In this document: in pieces, positions 6,595 to 12,460 of the stretch | Layout: each line of letters begins with the position of its first letter | How positions within the stretch are numbered: position 1 is the stretch's first letter | Assembly (NCBI GenBank): GCA_002469305.1 | Contig: DKEY01000127.1 | Coordinates: forward strand, 1-12,460 | DNA length: 12,460 bases | Direction of reading: 5' to 3' | Origin: Sulfurospirillum sp. UBA6810 | Lineage (GTDB): Bacteria > Campylobacterota > Campylobacteria > Campylobacterales > Sulfurospirillaceae | Program-made: the position numbers and the translations under genes | The notes under the pieces: model-generated | What the model saw: the letters and a program-made list of their open reading frames with translations, nothing else | Databases searched by the model: none | What the model was told of the DNA's origin: nothing

Positions 6595-6895
6595 AGCTAG
6601 ATGATTTGTGCTTTGTCTTTTTATATCTTGTTTTATTTTTCTCTTTTTGCAATAAATTTGCTTGTTTTAAAAGTTGTTCACGCAATTCCTCTGGATTAAA
6701 TATTTCTTCATAATTGAGTGTGTTGATGATTTCATTTGCATATCTCTCAAGAGCATTTGGATAAGCAGAATCAAGCCGAATTGACTCTATCTTTCGTAGA
6801 ACTTCATAGGTTTTTGCAACTCTTTTTTTAAAGATAGTAAAGTCAAAACTCTCATCTCTAAGATACGCTACATTGCTGTTTATAAATTTTTCCAT
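6578..6895 (-). CDS. Small charged protein of unknown function
   Basis: This is 105 residues from the first ATG, not recognised as a named family. The sequence is charged and helical: MEKFINSNVAYLRDESFDF, then two likely helices (about 22-40 and 46-63), a segment rich in Asn and Glu, and a Lys/Arg/Ser-rich tail (KNKTRYKKTKHKSSS). No signal peptide or membrane segment is seen. The start is doubtful. The ATG at 6895 has no ribosome binding site, while the same frame stays open and protein-like upstream (NEKPIRLKYVRA before the ATG). A strong AAGGAGAG precedes an ATA codon at 6934, which would give 118 residues. It follows the AEC permease but appears to have its own promoter at 6957-6965. Its 3' end overlaps the convergent dusB by 17 bp. 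Confidence 0.7.
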   Translation of the reverse strand: MEKFINSNVAYLRDESFDFTIFKKRVAKTYEVLRKIESIRLDSAYPNALERYANEIINTLNYEEIFNPEELREQLLKQANLLQKEKNKTRYKKTKHKSSSFNDGY

Positions 6896-6937
6896 AGCTC
6901 TTACGTATTTGAGTCTTATAGGTTTTTCGTTTATGTG

Positions 6938-6945
6938 CTCTCCTT
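6938..6945 (-). promoter_or_regulatory. Strong ribosome binding site before an ATA codon
   Basis: On the minus strand AAGGAGAG runs from 6945 to 6938, followed by CAC and then ATA at 6934-6932, in frame with the small protein. Spacing from GGAG to ATA is 5 nt, right for initiation. No ATG, GTG or TTG in this frame lies between this site and the ATG at 6895, which is over 40 nt away. Confidence 0.6.
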
Positions 6946-6956
6946 GTTTTTCGCGA

Positions 6957-6965
6957 ATTATAGCA
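6957..6965 (-). promoter_or_regulatory. Extended -10 promoter for the small downstream gene
   Basis: TGCTATAAT reads on the minus strand from 6965 to 6957, a perfect extended -10 (TGnTATAAT). It lies immediately after the AEC permease stop (6968-6966) and about 11 nt upstream of the ribosome binding site at 6945. Campylobacterota housekeeping promoters rely on the -10 and often lack a -35, so this is a credible start for a separate transcript. Confidence 0.6.
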
Positions 6966-7874
6966 TTATTTGATGTGTTCTAAAAGGAGTGAAATTAAAA
7001 CTATATAAGGTATGAAAAACAAAGATGTAAAAAAGACTAGGCTTGTAACATCAATAGGCTTACAGTTATAGAGTGAAGAGAGATTTATATTGGTTACTGC
7101 TAAAGGAACAAGGAGTTCGAGCAGTATGATTTGCATCATGTACCTATCTAACTCAAGAGAACTGAGCACAATAAAAGAGATAATGGGGATAAGGATAAAC
7201 TTTATAAGGCTTACATGTAAAAGCAATTTTTTGTTTAACTCTTTAAGTTTAATACTATAAAGATACATCCCAAAAATAATGAGCTGCAAGACCATGCCAG
7301 CATATGCACCCATCTGTAAAGAGTAAAGGATAGATTTGTGCATTGTTATATCGTTAAAGTTAAAAATGAGTGCTAGTAGGGCAAACCATATCAGAGGAAG
7401 TTTTACTATGTTTTTTATAGAGTCCCTAAAACTAAATGAACCTCTTGAGTAAAAATAAACACCGATAGTGTAACTTATAAAGATATTAGCTACATTGATA
7501 AGCGTTGTATAGATGATAGAAGCTTCACCAAAAAGAGCGATGCCAAGAGGGATTCCTAGGTTTCCTGTATTGCTTATGACACTTGATACTGTGATGATAG
7601 AGCGTTCTTTTTTATCTTTAAAAAAAGTAGAAGCAATCAAAAAGCTACAAACAGTGCAGATAAAGATTATCATAACAAAGTAAAGTGGAGATTGCAGCAT
7701 TGCAGTATCAATCTTTTTTGTGCTTAAACCCCAAAAAGTAAGCATAGGCTGCAAAAAGTAGATAGTAAGTACGACAAGAGATTTCTCTTGGATATCCTCT
7801 TTGAGCATTTTTTTTGCCAAAAACCCTAAGAGGATAAAGATATATACAGCAATAATGGATAAAAAAATATCCAA
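6966..7874 (-). CDS. AEC family transporter (auxin efflux carrier / malate permease type)
   Basis: This is an inner-membrane permease of the AEC family, whose bacterial members include malonate and malate transporters; the substrate here cannot be read. The 302-residue protein has about ten hydrophobic helices in two halves. It carries the family hallmark SNTGNLGIPLGIALFG (101-116) at the end of the first half and the C-terminal pattern LLVPLAVTNINLSSLYN (about 254-270), followed by a final helix pair. The start is TTG at 7874, directly after the fliO stop (TAATTG), with only a weak AGAG-like site upstream. The next in-frame ATG (codon 23) would remove most of helix 1, so TTG is preferred and translation is probably coupled to fliO. 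A TACATGTA palindrome lies at 7212-7219. A link to motility is not evident beyond position. Confidence 0.88.
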   Translation of the reverse strand: MDIFLSIIAVYIFILLGFLAKKMLKEDIQEKSLVVLTIYFLQPMLTFWGLSTKKIDTAMLQSPLYFVMIIFICTVCSFLIASTFFKDKKERSIITVSSVISNTGNLGIPLGIALFGEASIIYTTLINVANIFISYTIGVYFYSRGSFSFRDSIKNIVKLPLIWFALLALIFNFNDITMHKSILYSLQMGAYAGMVLQLIIFGMYLYSIKLKELNKKLLLHVSLIKFILIPIISFIVLSSLELDRYMMQIILLELLVPLAVTNINLSSLYNCKPIDVTSLVFFTSLFFIPYIVLISLLLEHIK

Positions 7875-8765
7875 TTAGTAATTCTCTAAATTAGGATAAA
7901 AATCTCCAGACGCTTTTGATTTATATTTGTCCATGCCATTGTCTTGCAATCTTAGATAGTCATCTAGTTTTTTTCTATTTTCTTCAAATGCTTTTTCAAA
8001 GTCATTGTCATTTTTTATCTCATCAGTAGAAAATTTTTCCAATAAAAGATTGGAATTTCCTGTCATTACAAGGTATTTCTTTCCATCAAATTCTAGTAAA
8101 ACAACACTGTTTTGTTGGTCTATCGCTTTTTTATGGAGGACAATTACCTCTTGAGAGAGAGCGTTTTTTTGTGTTTTATTGAATAGCCACGAACTTTTAT
8201 TGTTTTGAATTTTTGAAGTTTGCGTATTGAGCTTTCTTTTTACCCATAACATAAAAAGCAGCATAACAAAAAGTACACCAACTACACTGAGGTATCTAGC
8301 ATCTATGATCTCATTTGTATCTTGTCCTAAAACAGCATTTAATGAGTTTTGAGCCTCTTCTTGTTGTGTACTTTGAGTGTTATTGAGAGGAGTTTGAGCT
8401 TCTTTTATAGTGATAGGTTTTGCTCTAACTCTAAGACCAAATCCATCGACAGTTTTTGAAGCAATGACTGCGACATTTTTATCGCTTTTTATTGTTATTA
8501 CTACACTATCTTTATTTGGTTCGATACTGATTGCTTGCATGATATTTGAGTTGATGTTTTTTTCTATGAGTTTATCATAGGAGAGGTCATTTAAAGTGAG
8601 GATAGTTATATTTTCACCTCTTTTTTGAAAAATCCTTCCCTCATAAGGAGCATCAAATGAAAGCATCAAGTCAATTCTATCACTTCTCTCATAGATATTG
8701 TAAGTGAGCAAATTCGAAGCATTTAGATATGAAATAAGTAAAAAAAACAAAGATAAATATTTCAT
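7875..8765 (-). CDS. fliO: Flagellar biosynthesis protein FliO, long form with periplasmic domain
   Basis: FliO helps assemble the FliP-containing core of the flagellar export gate. The 296-residue product begins with a signal peptide (hydrophobic core about 3-14, likely cleavage after LNA at 15-17). A periplasmic region follows (about 18-155) whose first part is beta-rich and resembles an AMIN-type domain, with a Gln/Asn/Thr-rich stretch (124-150). A single membrane helix lies at about 159-175, then a basic cytoplasmic segment. The small cytoplasmic FliO domain follows (VIVLHKKAIDQQNSVVLLEFDGKKYLVMTG, about 207-236), with the pattern of function-related beta strands and YLVMTG. Most FliO proteins lack the long periplasmic part; from memory, Helicobacter pylori FliO (HP0583, next to fliN) has it. 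The ATG shares one base with the fliN stop. The call rests on the cytoplasmic segment and context. Confidence 0.75.
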   Translation of the reverse strand: MKYLSLFFLLISYLNASNLLTYNIYERSDRIDLMLSFDAPYEGRIFQKRGENITILTLNDLSYDKLIEKNINSNIMQAISIEPNKDSVVITIKSDKNVAVIASKTVDGFGLRVRAKPITIKEAQTPLNNTQSTQQEEAQNSLNAVLGQDTNEIIDARYLSVVGVLFVMLLFMLWVKRKLNTQTSKIQNNKSSWLFNKTQKNALSQEVIVLHKKAIDQQNSVVLLEFDGKKYLVMTGNSNLLLEKFSTDEIKNDNDFEKAFEENRKKLDDYLRLQDNGMDKYKSKASGDFYPNLENY

Positions 8766-9073
8766 TAATTTTCTCTTTTGAAGTATTGGATAACAGTTTT
8801 TGAGTCTAAAATTTCATTGATACGGATAGCAAGATTTTTTTCATATACCATAACTTCTCCCTTACCAAATATTTTGTTATTGATATAAAGTTCAACACTT
8901 TCACCAGCAGGTTTTTCTAAGTCGATAACAGAGCCTTTATCAAGTCTAAGTAATTCTTTGAGTGTAAGATTTGTTGTTCCAAGCTCGGAGATAAAATCCA
9001 CACTTATATCCATAAGATTTTCATAGCCTGAGAGAAGTTTACTCTCTATATACTCTTTGTCATCATTTGTCAA
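8765..9073 (-). CDS. fliN: Flagellar motor switch protein FliN
   Basis: FliN forms the lower C-ring of the flagellar switch, where it helps bind CheY-P and the export machinery. The 102-residue protein is essentially one SpoA (surface presentation of antigens) domain: LMDISVDFISELGTTNLTLKELLRLDKGSVIDL (about 20-52), then KPAGESVELYINNKIFGKGEVMVYEKNLAIRINEIL (54-89), a textbook FliN match. The start is TTG at 9073, overlapping the upstream cheX-like stop by 4 bp (TTGA). AAGGA at 9085-9081 lies 7 nt before it, and the only nearby ATG is out of frame. In this phylum a separate FliY with an extra N-terminal domain usually exists as well; it is not in this window. Confidence 0.95.
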   Translation of the reverse strand: MTNDDKEYIESKLLSGYENLMDISVDFISELGTTNLTLKELLRLDKGSVIDLEKPAGESVELYINNKIFGKGEVMVYEKNLAIRINEILDSKTVIQYFKREN

Positions 9074-9510
9074 TTTTCAATCCTTCTTCCAAGCATAAAC
9101 GTACGGTTCTTGATTTTATAAAGCAAAATCTCTTCCAACTTTAGCGTAGAAGGATTTTGTACATGACCTAAAAAATCAGGCACTCCAATCTTATAGTCAT
9201 GATTTCGGTTAGCACTTTCTAAAGAGACTTTTGCAGAGCCTATTATCATGTTGGCAACTTCTTTTACTAAATCATCCAAATCATCTTCATTTAAATTCTC
9301 TTCAAACAAAAGTGCCTTTGAAAATTCATTTAATGTAGGTTTTTTAAAAAACAGATACCATTGATTTTCAATACCATTTTGATAAAGAGCTATTGCCGCA
9401 CCATAAAGTTGATTACCAACATATTTTCCTTCTTGTACACTTAGTCCAATAATATTTGAGCAAAAACCTTTTACTGCATCATCAACGGCATTTTTCATAG
9501 ATTTTTCCAT
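9070..9510 (-). CDS. cheX: CheX-like chemotaxis phosphatase (CheC/CheX/FliY family)
   Basis: CheX-type proteins dephosphorylate CheY-P. In the 146-residue product, LVKEVANMIIGSAKVSLE (81-98) carries the family's active-site pattern ExxN (E84 and N87) followed by the usual 'M..G.AK'. The later IGVPDFLGHV (108-117) matches the conserved 'I.IP....G' strand. CheX has a single ExxN site, as here, whereas CheC and FliY usually have two. The start is ATG at 9510; codon 5 is also ATG, and neither has a strong ribosome binding site. A -10 (TATAAT) at 9541-9536 suggests it is the first gene of the cheX-fliN-fliO-permease operon. The gene symbol is by family; one ORF cannot show that it acts on CheY rather than another response regulator. 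Confidence 0.72.
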   Translation of the reverse strand: MEKSMKNAVDDAVKGFCSNIIGLSVQEGKYVGNQLYGAAIALYQNGIENQWYLFFKKPTLNEFSKALLFEENLNEDDLDDLVKEVANMIIGSAKVSLESANRNHDYKIGVPDFLGHVQNPSTLKLEEILLYKIKNRTFMLGRRIEN

Positions 9511-9535
9511 TAGTTACCAAAGTTAAGTTTTTATC

Positions 9536-9541
9536 ATTATA
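9536..9541 (-). promoter_or_regulatory. Putative -10 box of the cheX-fliN-fliO operon
   Basis: TATAAT reads on the minus strand from 9541 to 9536, 26 bases upstream of the cheX ATG at 9510. The DNA further upstream on that strand is AT-rich with no clear -35, as is common in Campylobacterota. A sigma-28 or sigma-54 flagellar promoter was looked for and not seen. Confidence 0.5.
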
Positions 9542-9617
9542 TGTTAAATTCTTTAAATTATTAATTAAAGAGCTATAACTATATGCAATATTTAAAGCCT
9601 AAACAGAAACTTTAGGA

Positions 9618-9623
9618 TAAAAT
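9618..9623 (+). promoter_or_regulatory. Possible -10 box of the TSUP-uvrA pair
   Basis: TAAAAT within GGATAAAATAGC matches five of six bases of a -10 box and lies 22 bases before the ribosome binding site at 9645. No -35 is evident. It is a weak call from one short motif, and no SOS-type operator was recognised near it. Confidence 0.35.
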
Positions 9624-9644
9624 AGCAGATTTAGTTGTGATATT

Positions 9645-9650
9645 AGGAGT
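9645..9650 (+). promoter_or_regulatory. Ribosome binding site of the TSUP permease
   Basis: AGGAGT lies 5 nt before the TTG at 9656 and fixes that codon as the start, giving MFIELSLFG at the N-terminus, in register with the first membrane helix. The first in-frame ATG (codon 32) would delete the first helix. Confidence 0.65.
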
Positions 9651-9655
9651 TTGTT

Positions 9656-10402
9656 TTGTTTATAGAGTTATCACTTTTTGGATTAGTAATAGGATTTATA
9701 TCCGCATTTTTTGGGATAGGAGGCGGAACAGTTTTAGTTCCTGCTTTGATGTATTTGCATTTTGAAATCAAATATGCCATAGGAATTTCAGTAATGCAGA
9801 TGGTCTTTAGTTCTATCTTTGGTTCTTATCTAAATTTTAGAAAAGGTACTTTGATACTTAAAGAAGGTTTTTTCTTAGGTTTAGGTGGTTTTGTTGGAGC
9901 ACAAGGAAGTGGACTTGTGGTTAATTTTTTCCCTTCCATTGTCCTAAATATAGTTTTTCTTATATCTGTTGGTCTTGCAATAGCCAAGTTTTTTATATCT
10001 CCAGTTTCAAGCGAAAAAGAAGAAAATAGCTCAAATGTAGTGTTGTTTTTTGTAGGTTTGTTTGTAGGTTTAATTGCTATCAGTATAGGCATCGGTGGTG
10101 GACTTTTCTTAACACCAATTCTTGTTGGCTTTTTGCATTTTGATTTGAAAAAAGCTGTTTCTATGTCACTCTTTTTTATAGTATTCTCTTCAGTTTCTGG
10201 ATTTATAAGCCTTTCACAGTATGGTTATATACACTATACAGAAGGTGCCATAGTAGGTATCAGTTCATTGCTTGGGGTGTTTTTTGGAATAAAAGCTGCA
10301 CATAGTGCCAATAAAAAAGCGCACAAAAAATTTATCTTGACCTTGTATGTTGTTATCTTTTTAATGACACTAAATAAATTATTTTTTAAAGGAATGTTGT
10401 GA
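9656..10402 (+). CDS. TSUP family permease (TauE/SafE, putative sulfite or sulfonate exporter)
   Basis: This is an inner-membrane permease of the 4-toluene sulfonate uptake (TSUP) family. Members move sulfite, sulfonates, sulfoacetate or other small organic anions; the substrate here is unknown. The 248-residue protein has about eight hydrophobic helices in two repeated halves, each opening with the family glycine motif FFGIGGGTVLVPAL (18-31) and SIGIGGGLFLTPIL (143-156). Each motif is followed by a short 'LHF' segment (34-36, 160-162) and a serine-rich helix. A charged loop (about 118-127, SSEKEENSS) joins the halves. The TTG start is supported by AGGAGT. Its stop overlaps the uvrA GTG by 4 bp (GTGA), so the two genes are translationally coupled, though no functional link is obvious. 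Confidence 0.87.
   Translation: MFIELSLFGLVIGFISAFFGIGGGTVLVPALMYLHFEIKYAIGISVMQMVFSSIFGSYLNFRKGTLILKEGFFLGLGGFVGAQGSGLVVNFFPSIVLNIVFLISVGLAIAKFFISPVSSEKEENSSNVVLFFVGLFVGLIAISIGIGGGLFLTPILVGFLHFDLKKAVSMSLFFIVFSSVSGFISLSQYGYIHYTEGAIVGISSLLGVFFGIKAAHSANKKAHKKFILTLYVVIFLMTLNKLFFKGML
10388..10393 (+). promoter_or_regulatory. Ribosome binding site of uvrA
   Basis: AAAGGA lies in the last codons of the TSUP gene, 5 nt before the GTG at 10399. It supports the GTG start, which yields the expected N-terminus VSSIKIFGANENNLKN. Confidence 0.6.
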
Positions 10403-12460
10403 GTAGTATCAAAATTTTTGGAGCCAATGAAAATAACTTAAAAAATATAAATTTAGAAATTCCAAAAAACAAATTAGTAGTTTTTACAGGGCTTAGTGGA
10501 AGTGGAAAAAGTACTTTGGCATTTGATACCTTATATGCAGAAGGACAAAGAAGATACATAGAATCACTCTCCTCATACGCTAGACAATTTTTAGACAGAG
10601 TTGGAAAGCCAGACGTTGAACGTATAGAAGGATTAACTCCTGCCATCGCGATTGACCAAAAGACAACAAGCAAAAATCCTCGTTCAACCGTGGGAACGAT
10701 TACAGAGATATATGATTATCTTAGACTTCTTTTTGCTCGTGTTGGAAAGCAACATTGTCATCAGTGTGGAAAACCAATCTCTCAAATGTCAAGTGCAGAT
10801 ATCATCGAACAAGTTTTAAAACTCCCAAATGAAACAAAACTGGTTATCCTTGCTCCTTTAGTGAGAGAGAAAAAAGGCTCTTTTGCTGATATGATAGAGT
10901 CTTTGCGTCACAAAGGTTATGTCAGAGCGATGATAGATGGTGTTATGGTTCGTCTTGATGAAGAAGTAGAATTAAGTAAAACAAAGAAGCATACCATAAA
11001 GGTTGTTATTGATAGAGTTGTTATCAAAGAAGATAACAAAGAAAGAATTGCAAGCGATATAGAAAAAGCGCTTGGTGAGAGCTATGGAGAAGTAGAGTTA
11101 GACATACTCAACCACGAAGAAGTTGGTTGTGATAGTGCACACATACACTATAGTGAACACTTGGCATGTTTTGATTGTAAGATTAGTTTTGAGCCACTTG
11201 AGCCTCTCTCTTTCTCTTTTAACTCTCCCAAAGGAGCTTGCCCTATCTGTGATGGTCTTGGTATCCGTTATAGCCTTGATTTAAAAAAGATAATTGATGA
11301 ACACCAAAGTATAGATAAAGGGGCGATAAAGCTTTTTTATGGCTTTAACAAAGGTTACTATGCAAAACTTTTAAATGCCTTTTGTGAAGCTGCTGGTATA
11401 GATACAACAGTACCTTTTGAAGAGTTAGAGGAGCATGAGAGAAAAGCTGTACTGCATGGTGGGGTTGAAGAGGCTAATTTCACATGGAAACGACATAAAC
11501 TCTCAAGAAAATGGGAAGGTGTTATAAAAATCGCCTATGATATGCTCAAAGATGAAAAAGATTTGGGTGAGTATATGAGTGAGAAAGTTTGTGACAAGTG
11601 TAAAGGACATAGACTCAAACAAGAGAGTTTAGGCGTAGAAGTTGCAAGTAAAAACATAGGGGCTATACTTGATATGCCTATAGATAAATCACTAGAGTTT
11701 TTTAAAGATGAAAATAACTTTGAGTATATGAGTGCGCAGCGAAAACTTATAGCAAGCTCTGTTTTAAAAGAGATAAAAGAGCGACTCTTTTTCCTTTATG
11801 ATGTTGGACTTGGTTATATAACACTAGGGCGAGATGCAAGGACTATCAGTGGTGGAGAAGCGCAGAGAATTAGGATAGCTTCACAAATAGGGAGTGGATT
11901 AACTGGAGTTATGTACGTTTTGGATGAACCAAGTATCGGTTTGCATGAGAGAGATACCCTTAAACTTATAAGAACTCTCAGAAATCTACAAAAAAAAGGC
12001 AATACTGTTATCGTTGTTGAACACGATAAAGAGACTATACAAGCAAGTGATTTTATCGTAGATATTGGACCAAATGCTGGAAAGTTTGGAGGAGAGATAG
12101 TCTTTGCTGGAACACTAGAAGAGTTAAACAAGAGCAATACTCTAACAGCACAGTATCTAAGTGGTGCAAAAAAAGTTGATTATAGATATGATAGGCCTCA
12201 AGTTGATTGGCTCGAGATAAAAGATGTCAATGTAAATAATATTGTAGATTTGTCAGTTCGTATCCCTTTGCGTAATTTAGTTGCTATAACAGGTGTGAGT
12301 GGGAGTGGAAAAAGCTCTTTGATACTTCAAACTCTTCTTCCTGTTGCAAAAGAGCTTTTAAATCGTGCTAAAAAAGTTAAAAAGATAGCTGGAGTTGAAT
12401 GTGAGGGATTGGAGCTGCTTGATAAAGTTATCTACCTTGACCAAAGTCCGATAGGAAGAA
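10399..12460 (+). CDS. uvrA: Excinuclease ABC subunit A (3' end outside window)
   Basis: UvrA is the damage-sensing ATPase of nucleotide excision repair; as a dimer it loads UvrB onto distorted DNA. The frame is open from GTG 10399 to the window end, giving 687 residues of an expected total near 940. Features in order: Walker A GLSGSGKS (31-38), then QRRYIESLSSYARQFL, a CxxC pair (C120, C123), the zinc module C257-C260 with C281-C284 (CFDC and CPIC), a further CxxC (C398, C401), signature TISGGEAQRIRIA (482-494), Walker B VMYVLDEPSIGLH (504-516) and the second Walker A GVSGSGKSS (632-640). The sequence stops just after YLDQSPIGR. The second signature, second Walker B and C-terminal zinc finger lie beyond the window. 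No frameshift or internal stop is seen. It overlaps the TSUP gene by 4 bp. Confidence 0.97.
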   Translation, partial: MSSIKIFGANENNLKNINLEIPKNKLVVFTGLSGSGKSTLAFDTLYAEGQRRYIESLSSYARQFLDRVGKPDVERIEGLTPAIAIDQKTTSKNPRSTVGTITEIYDYLRLLFARVGKQHCHQCGKPISQMSSADIIEQVLKLPNETKLVILAPLVREKKGSFADMIESLRHKGYVRAMIDGVMVRLDEEVELSKTKKHTIKVVIDRVVIKEDNKERIASDIEKALGESYGEVELDILNHEEVGCDSAHIHYSEHLACFDCKISFEPLEPLSFSFNSPKGACPICDGLGIRYSLDLKKIIDEHQSIDKGAIKLFYGFNKGYYAKLLNAFCEAAGIDTTVPFEELEEHERKAVLHGGVEEANFTWKRHKLSRKWEGVIKIAYDMLKDEKDLGEYMSEKVCDKCKGHRLKQESLGVEVASKNIGAILDMPIDKSLEFFKDENNFEYMSAQRKLIASSVLKEIKERLFFLYDVGLGYITLGRDARTISGGEAQRIRIASQIGSGLTGVMYVLDEPSIGLHERDTLKLIRTLRNLQKKGNTVIVVEHDKETIQASDFIVDIGPNAGKFGGEIVFAGTLEELNKSNTLTAQYLSGAKKVDYRYDRPQVDWLEIKDVNVNNIVDLSVRIPLRNLVAITGVSGSGKSSLILQTLLPVAKELLNRAKKVKKIAGVECEGLELLDKVIYLDQSPIGR

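Larger units (their letters stand above)
9511..9655. other. Divergent intergenic region with two likely promoters
   Basis: These 145 very AT-rich bases separate the leftward cheX operon from the rightward TSUP-uvrA pair and are the longest gene-free stretch in the window. They contain a minus-strand TATAAT, a plus-strand TAAAAT and the TSUP ribosome binding site. No RNA gene, clear operator or terminator was seen. Confidence 0.6.

Noticed and set aside
6581..6605. Bidirectional terminator between dusB and the small convergent gene
   Set aside because: Only a weak ATCAT/ATGAT pairing is present, without a GC stem or T-run.
9511..9655. Small RNA gene or sigma-54/sigma-28 flagellar promoter in the divergent gap
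   Set aside because: No GG-N10-GC pattern, no sigma-28 consensus and no stable GC-rich hairpin was found by eye; only sigma-70-like -10 boxes are supported.
11018..11039. Inverted repeat TTGTTATC/GATAACAA with a 6-nt loop inside uvrA
   Set aside because: Short, AT-rich and encoded by ordinary Val-Ile-Lys-Glu-Asp-Asn codons; expected by chance in a window of this size.

Overview
The window is AT-rich, densely packed bacterial chromosome. Gene content and order point to Campylobacterota (Epsilonproteobacteria), most likely a free-living, Sulfurimonas-like member. The main clues are the run inositol-monophosphatase family gene - accD - rlmH - dksA - membrane protein - dusB, which from memory matches Campylobacter jejuni Cj0128c to Cj0123c, and a fliN gene followed by a long FliO with a large periplasmic region, as in Helicobacter. 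The genus is inferred. No rRNA, tRNA, CRISPR array, insertion sequence or prophage gene was seen.

Region 1 (1-6594, + strand) is one tightly packed, probably co-transcribed block. It holds the 3' end of gltB, then gltD (glutamate synthase), an inositol-monophosphatase family phosphatase, accD (fatty acid synthesis), a thiE-like gene, rlmH (23S rRNA methyltransferase), dksA (RNA polymerase regulator), a two-helix membrane protein of unknown function and dusB (tRNA dihydrouridine synthase). Most junctions overlap or are under 40 bp. The block mixes nitrogen assimilation, lipid and cofactor synthesis, ribosome and tRNA modification and stringent-type control, which suits coordination with growth rate.

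Region 2 (6578-9510, - strand) reads leftwards: a CheX-like CheY-P phosphatase, fliN, fliO, an AEC-family permease, then a small conserved-looking protein of unknown function. The first four genes overlap or abut. The last appears to have its own extended -10 promoter, and its best ribosome binding site points at an ATA codon rather than the first ATG.

Region 3 (9656-12460, + strand) diverges from region 2 across a 145-bp promoter-bearing gap. It holds a TSUP (TauE/SafE) permease whose stop overlaps the GTG start of uvrA, which runs off the window.

Most genes are ordinary housekeeping and motility genes, and I found no convincing new multi-gene system. The structures most worth following are a perfect 16-bp inverted repeat with a 4-nt loop inside thiE, an unusual density of the palindrome TACATGTA (six copies, four within about 200 bp of thiE), a GC-rich hairpin at the start of dusB, the possible non-canonical start of the small ORF, and the phosphatase-fliN gene pair.
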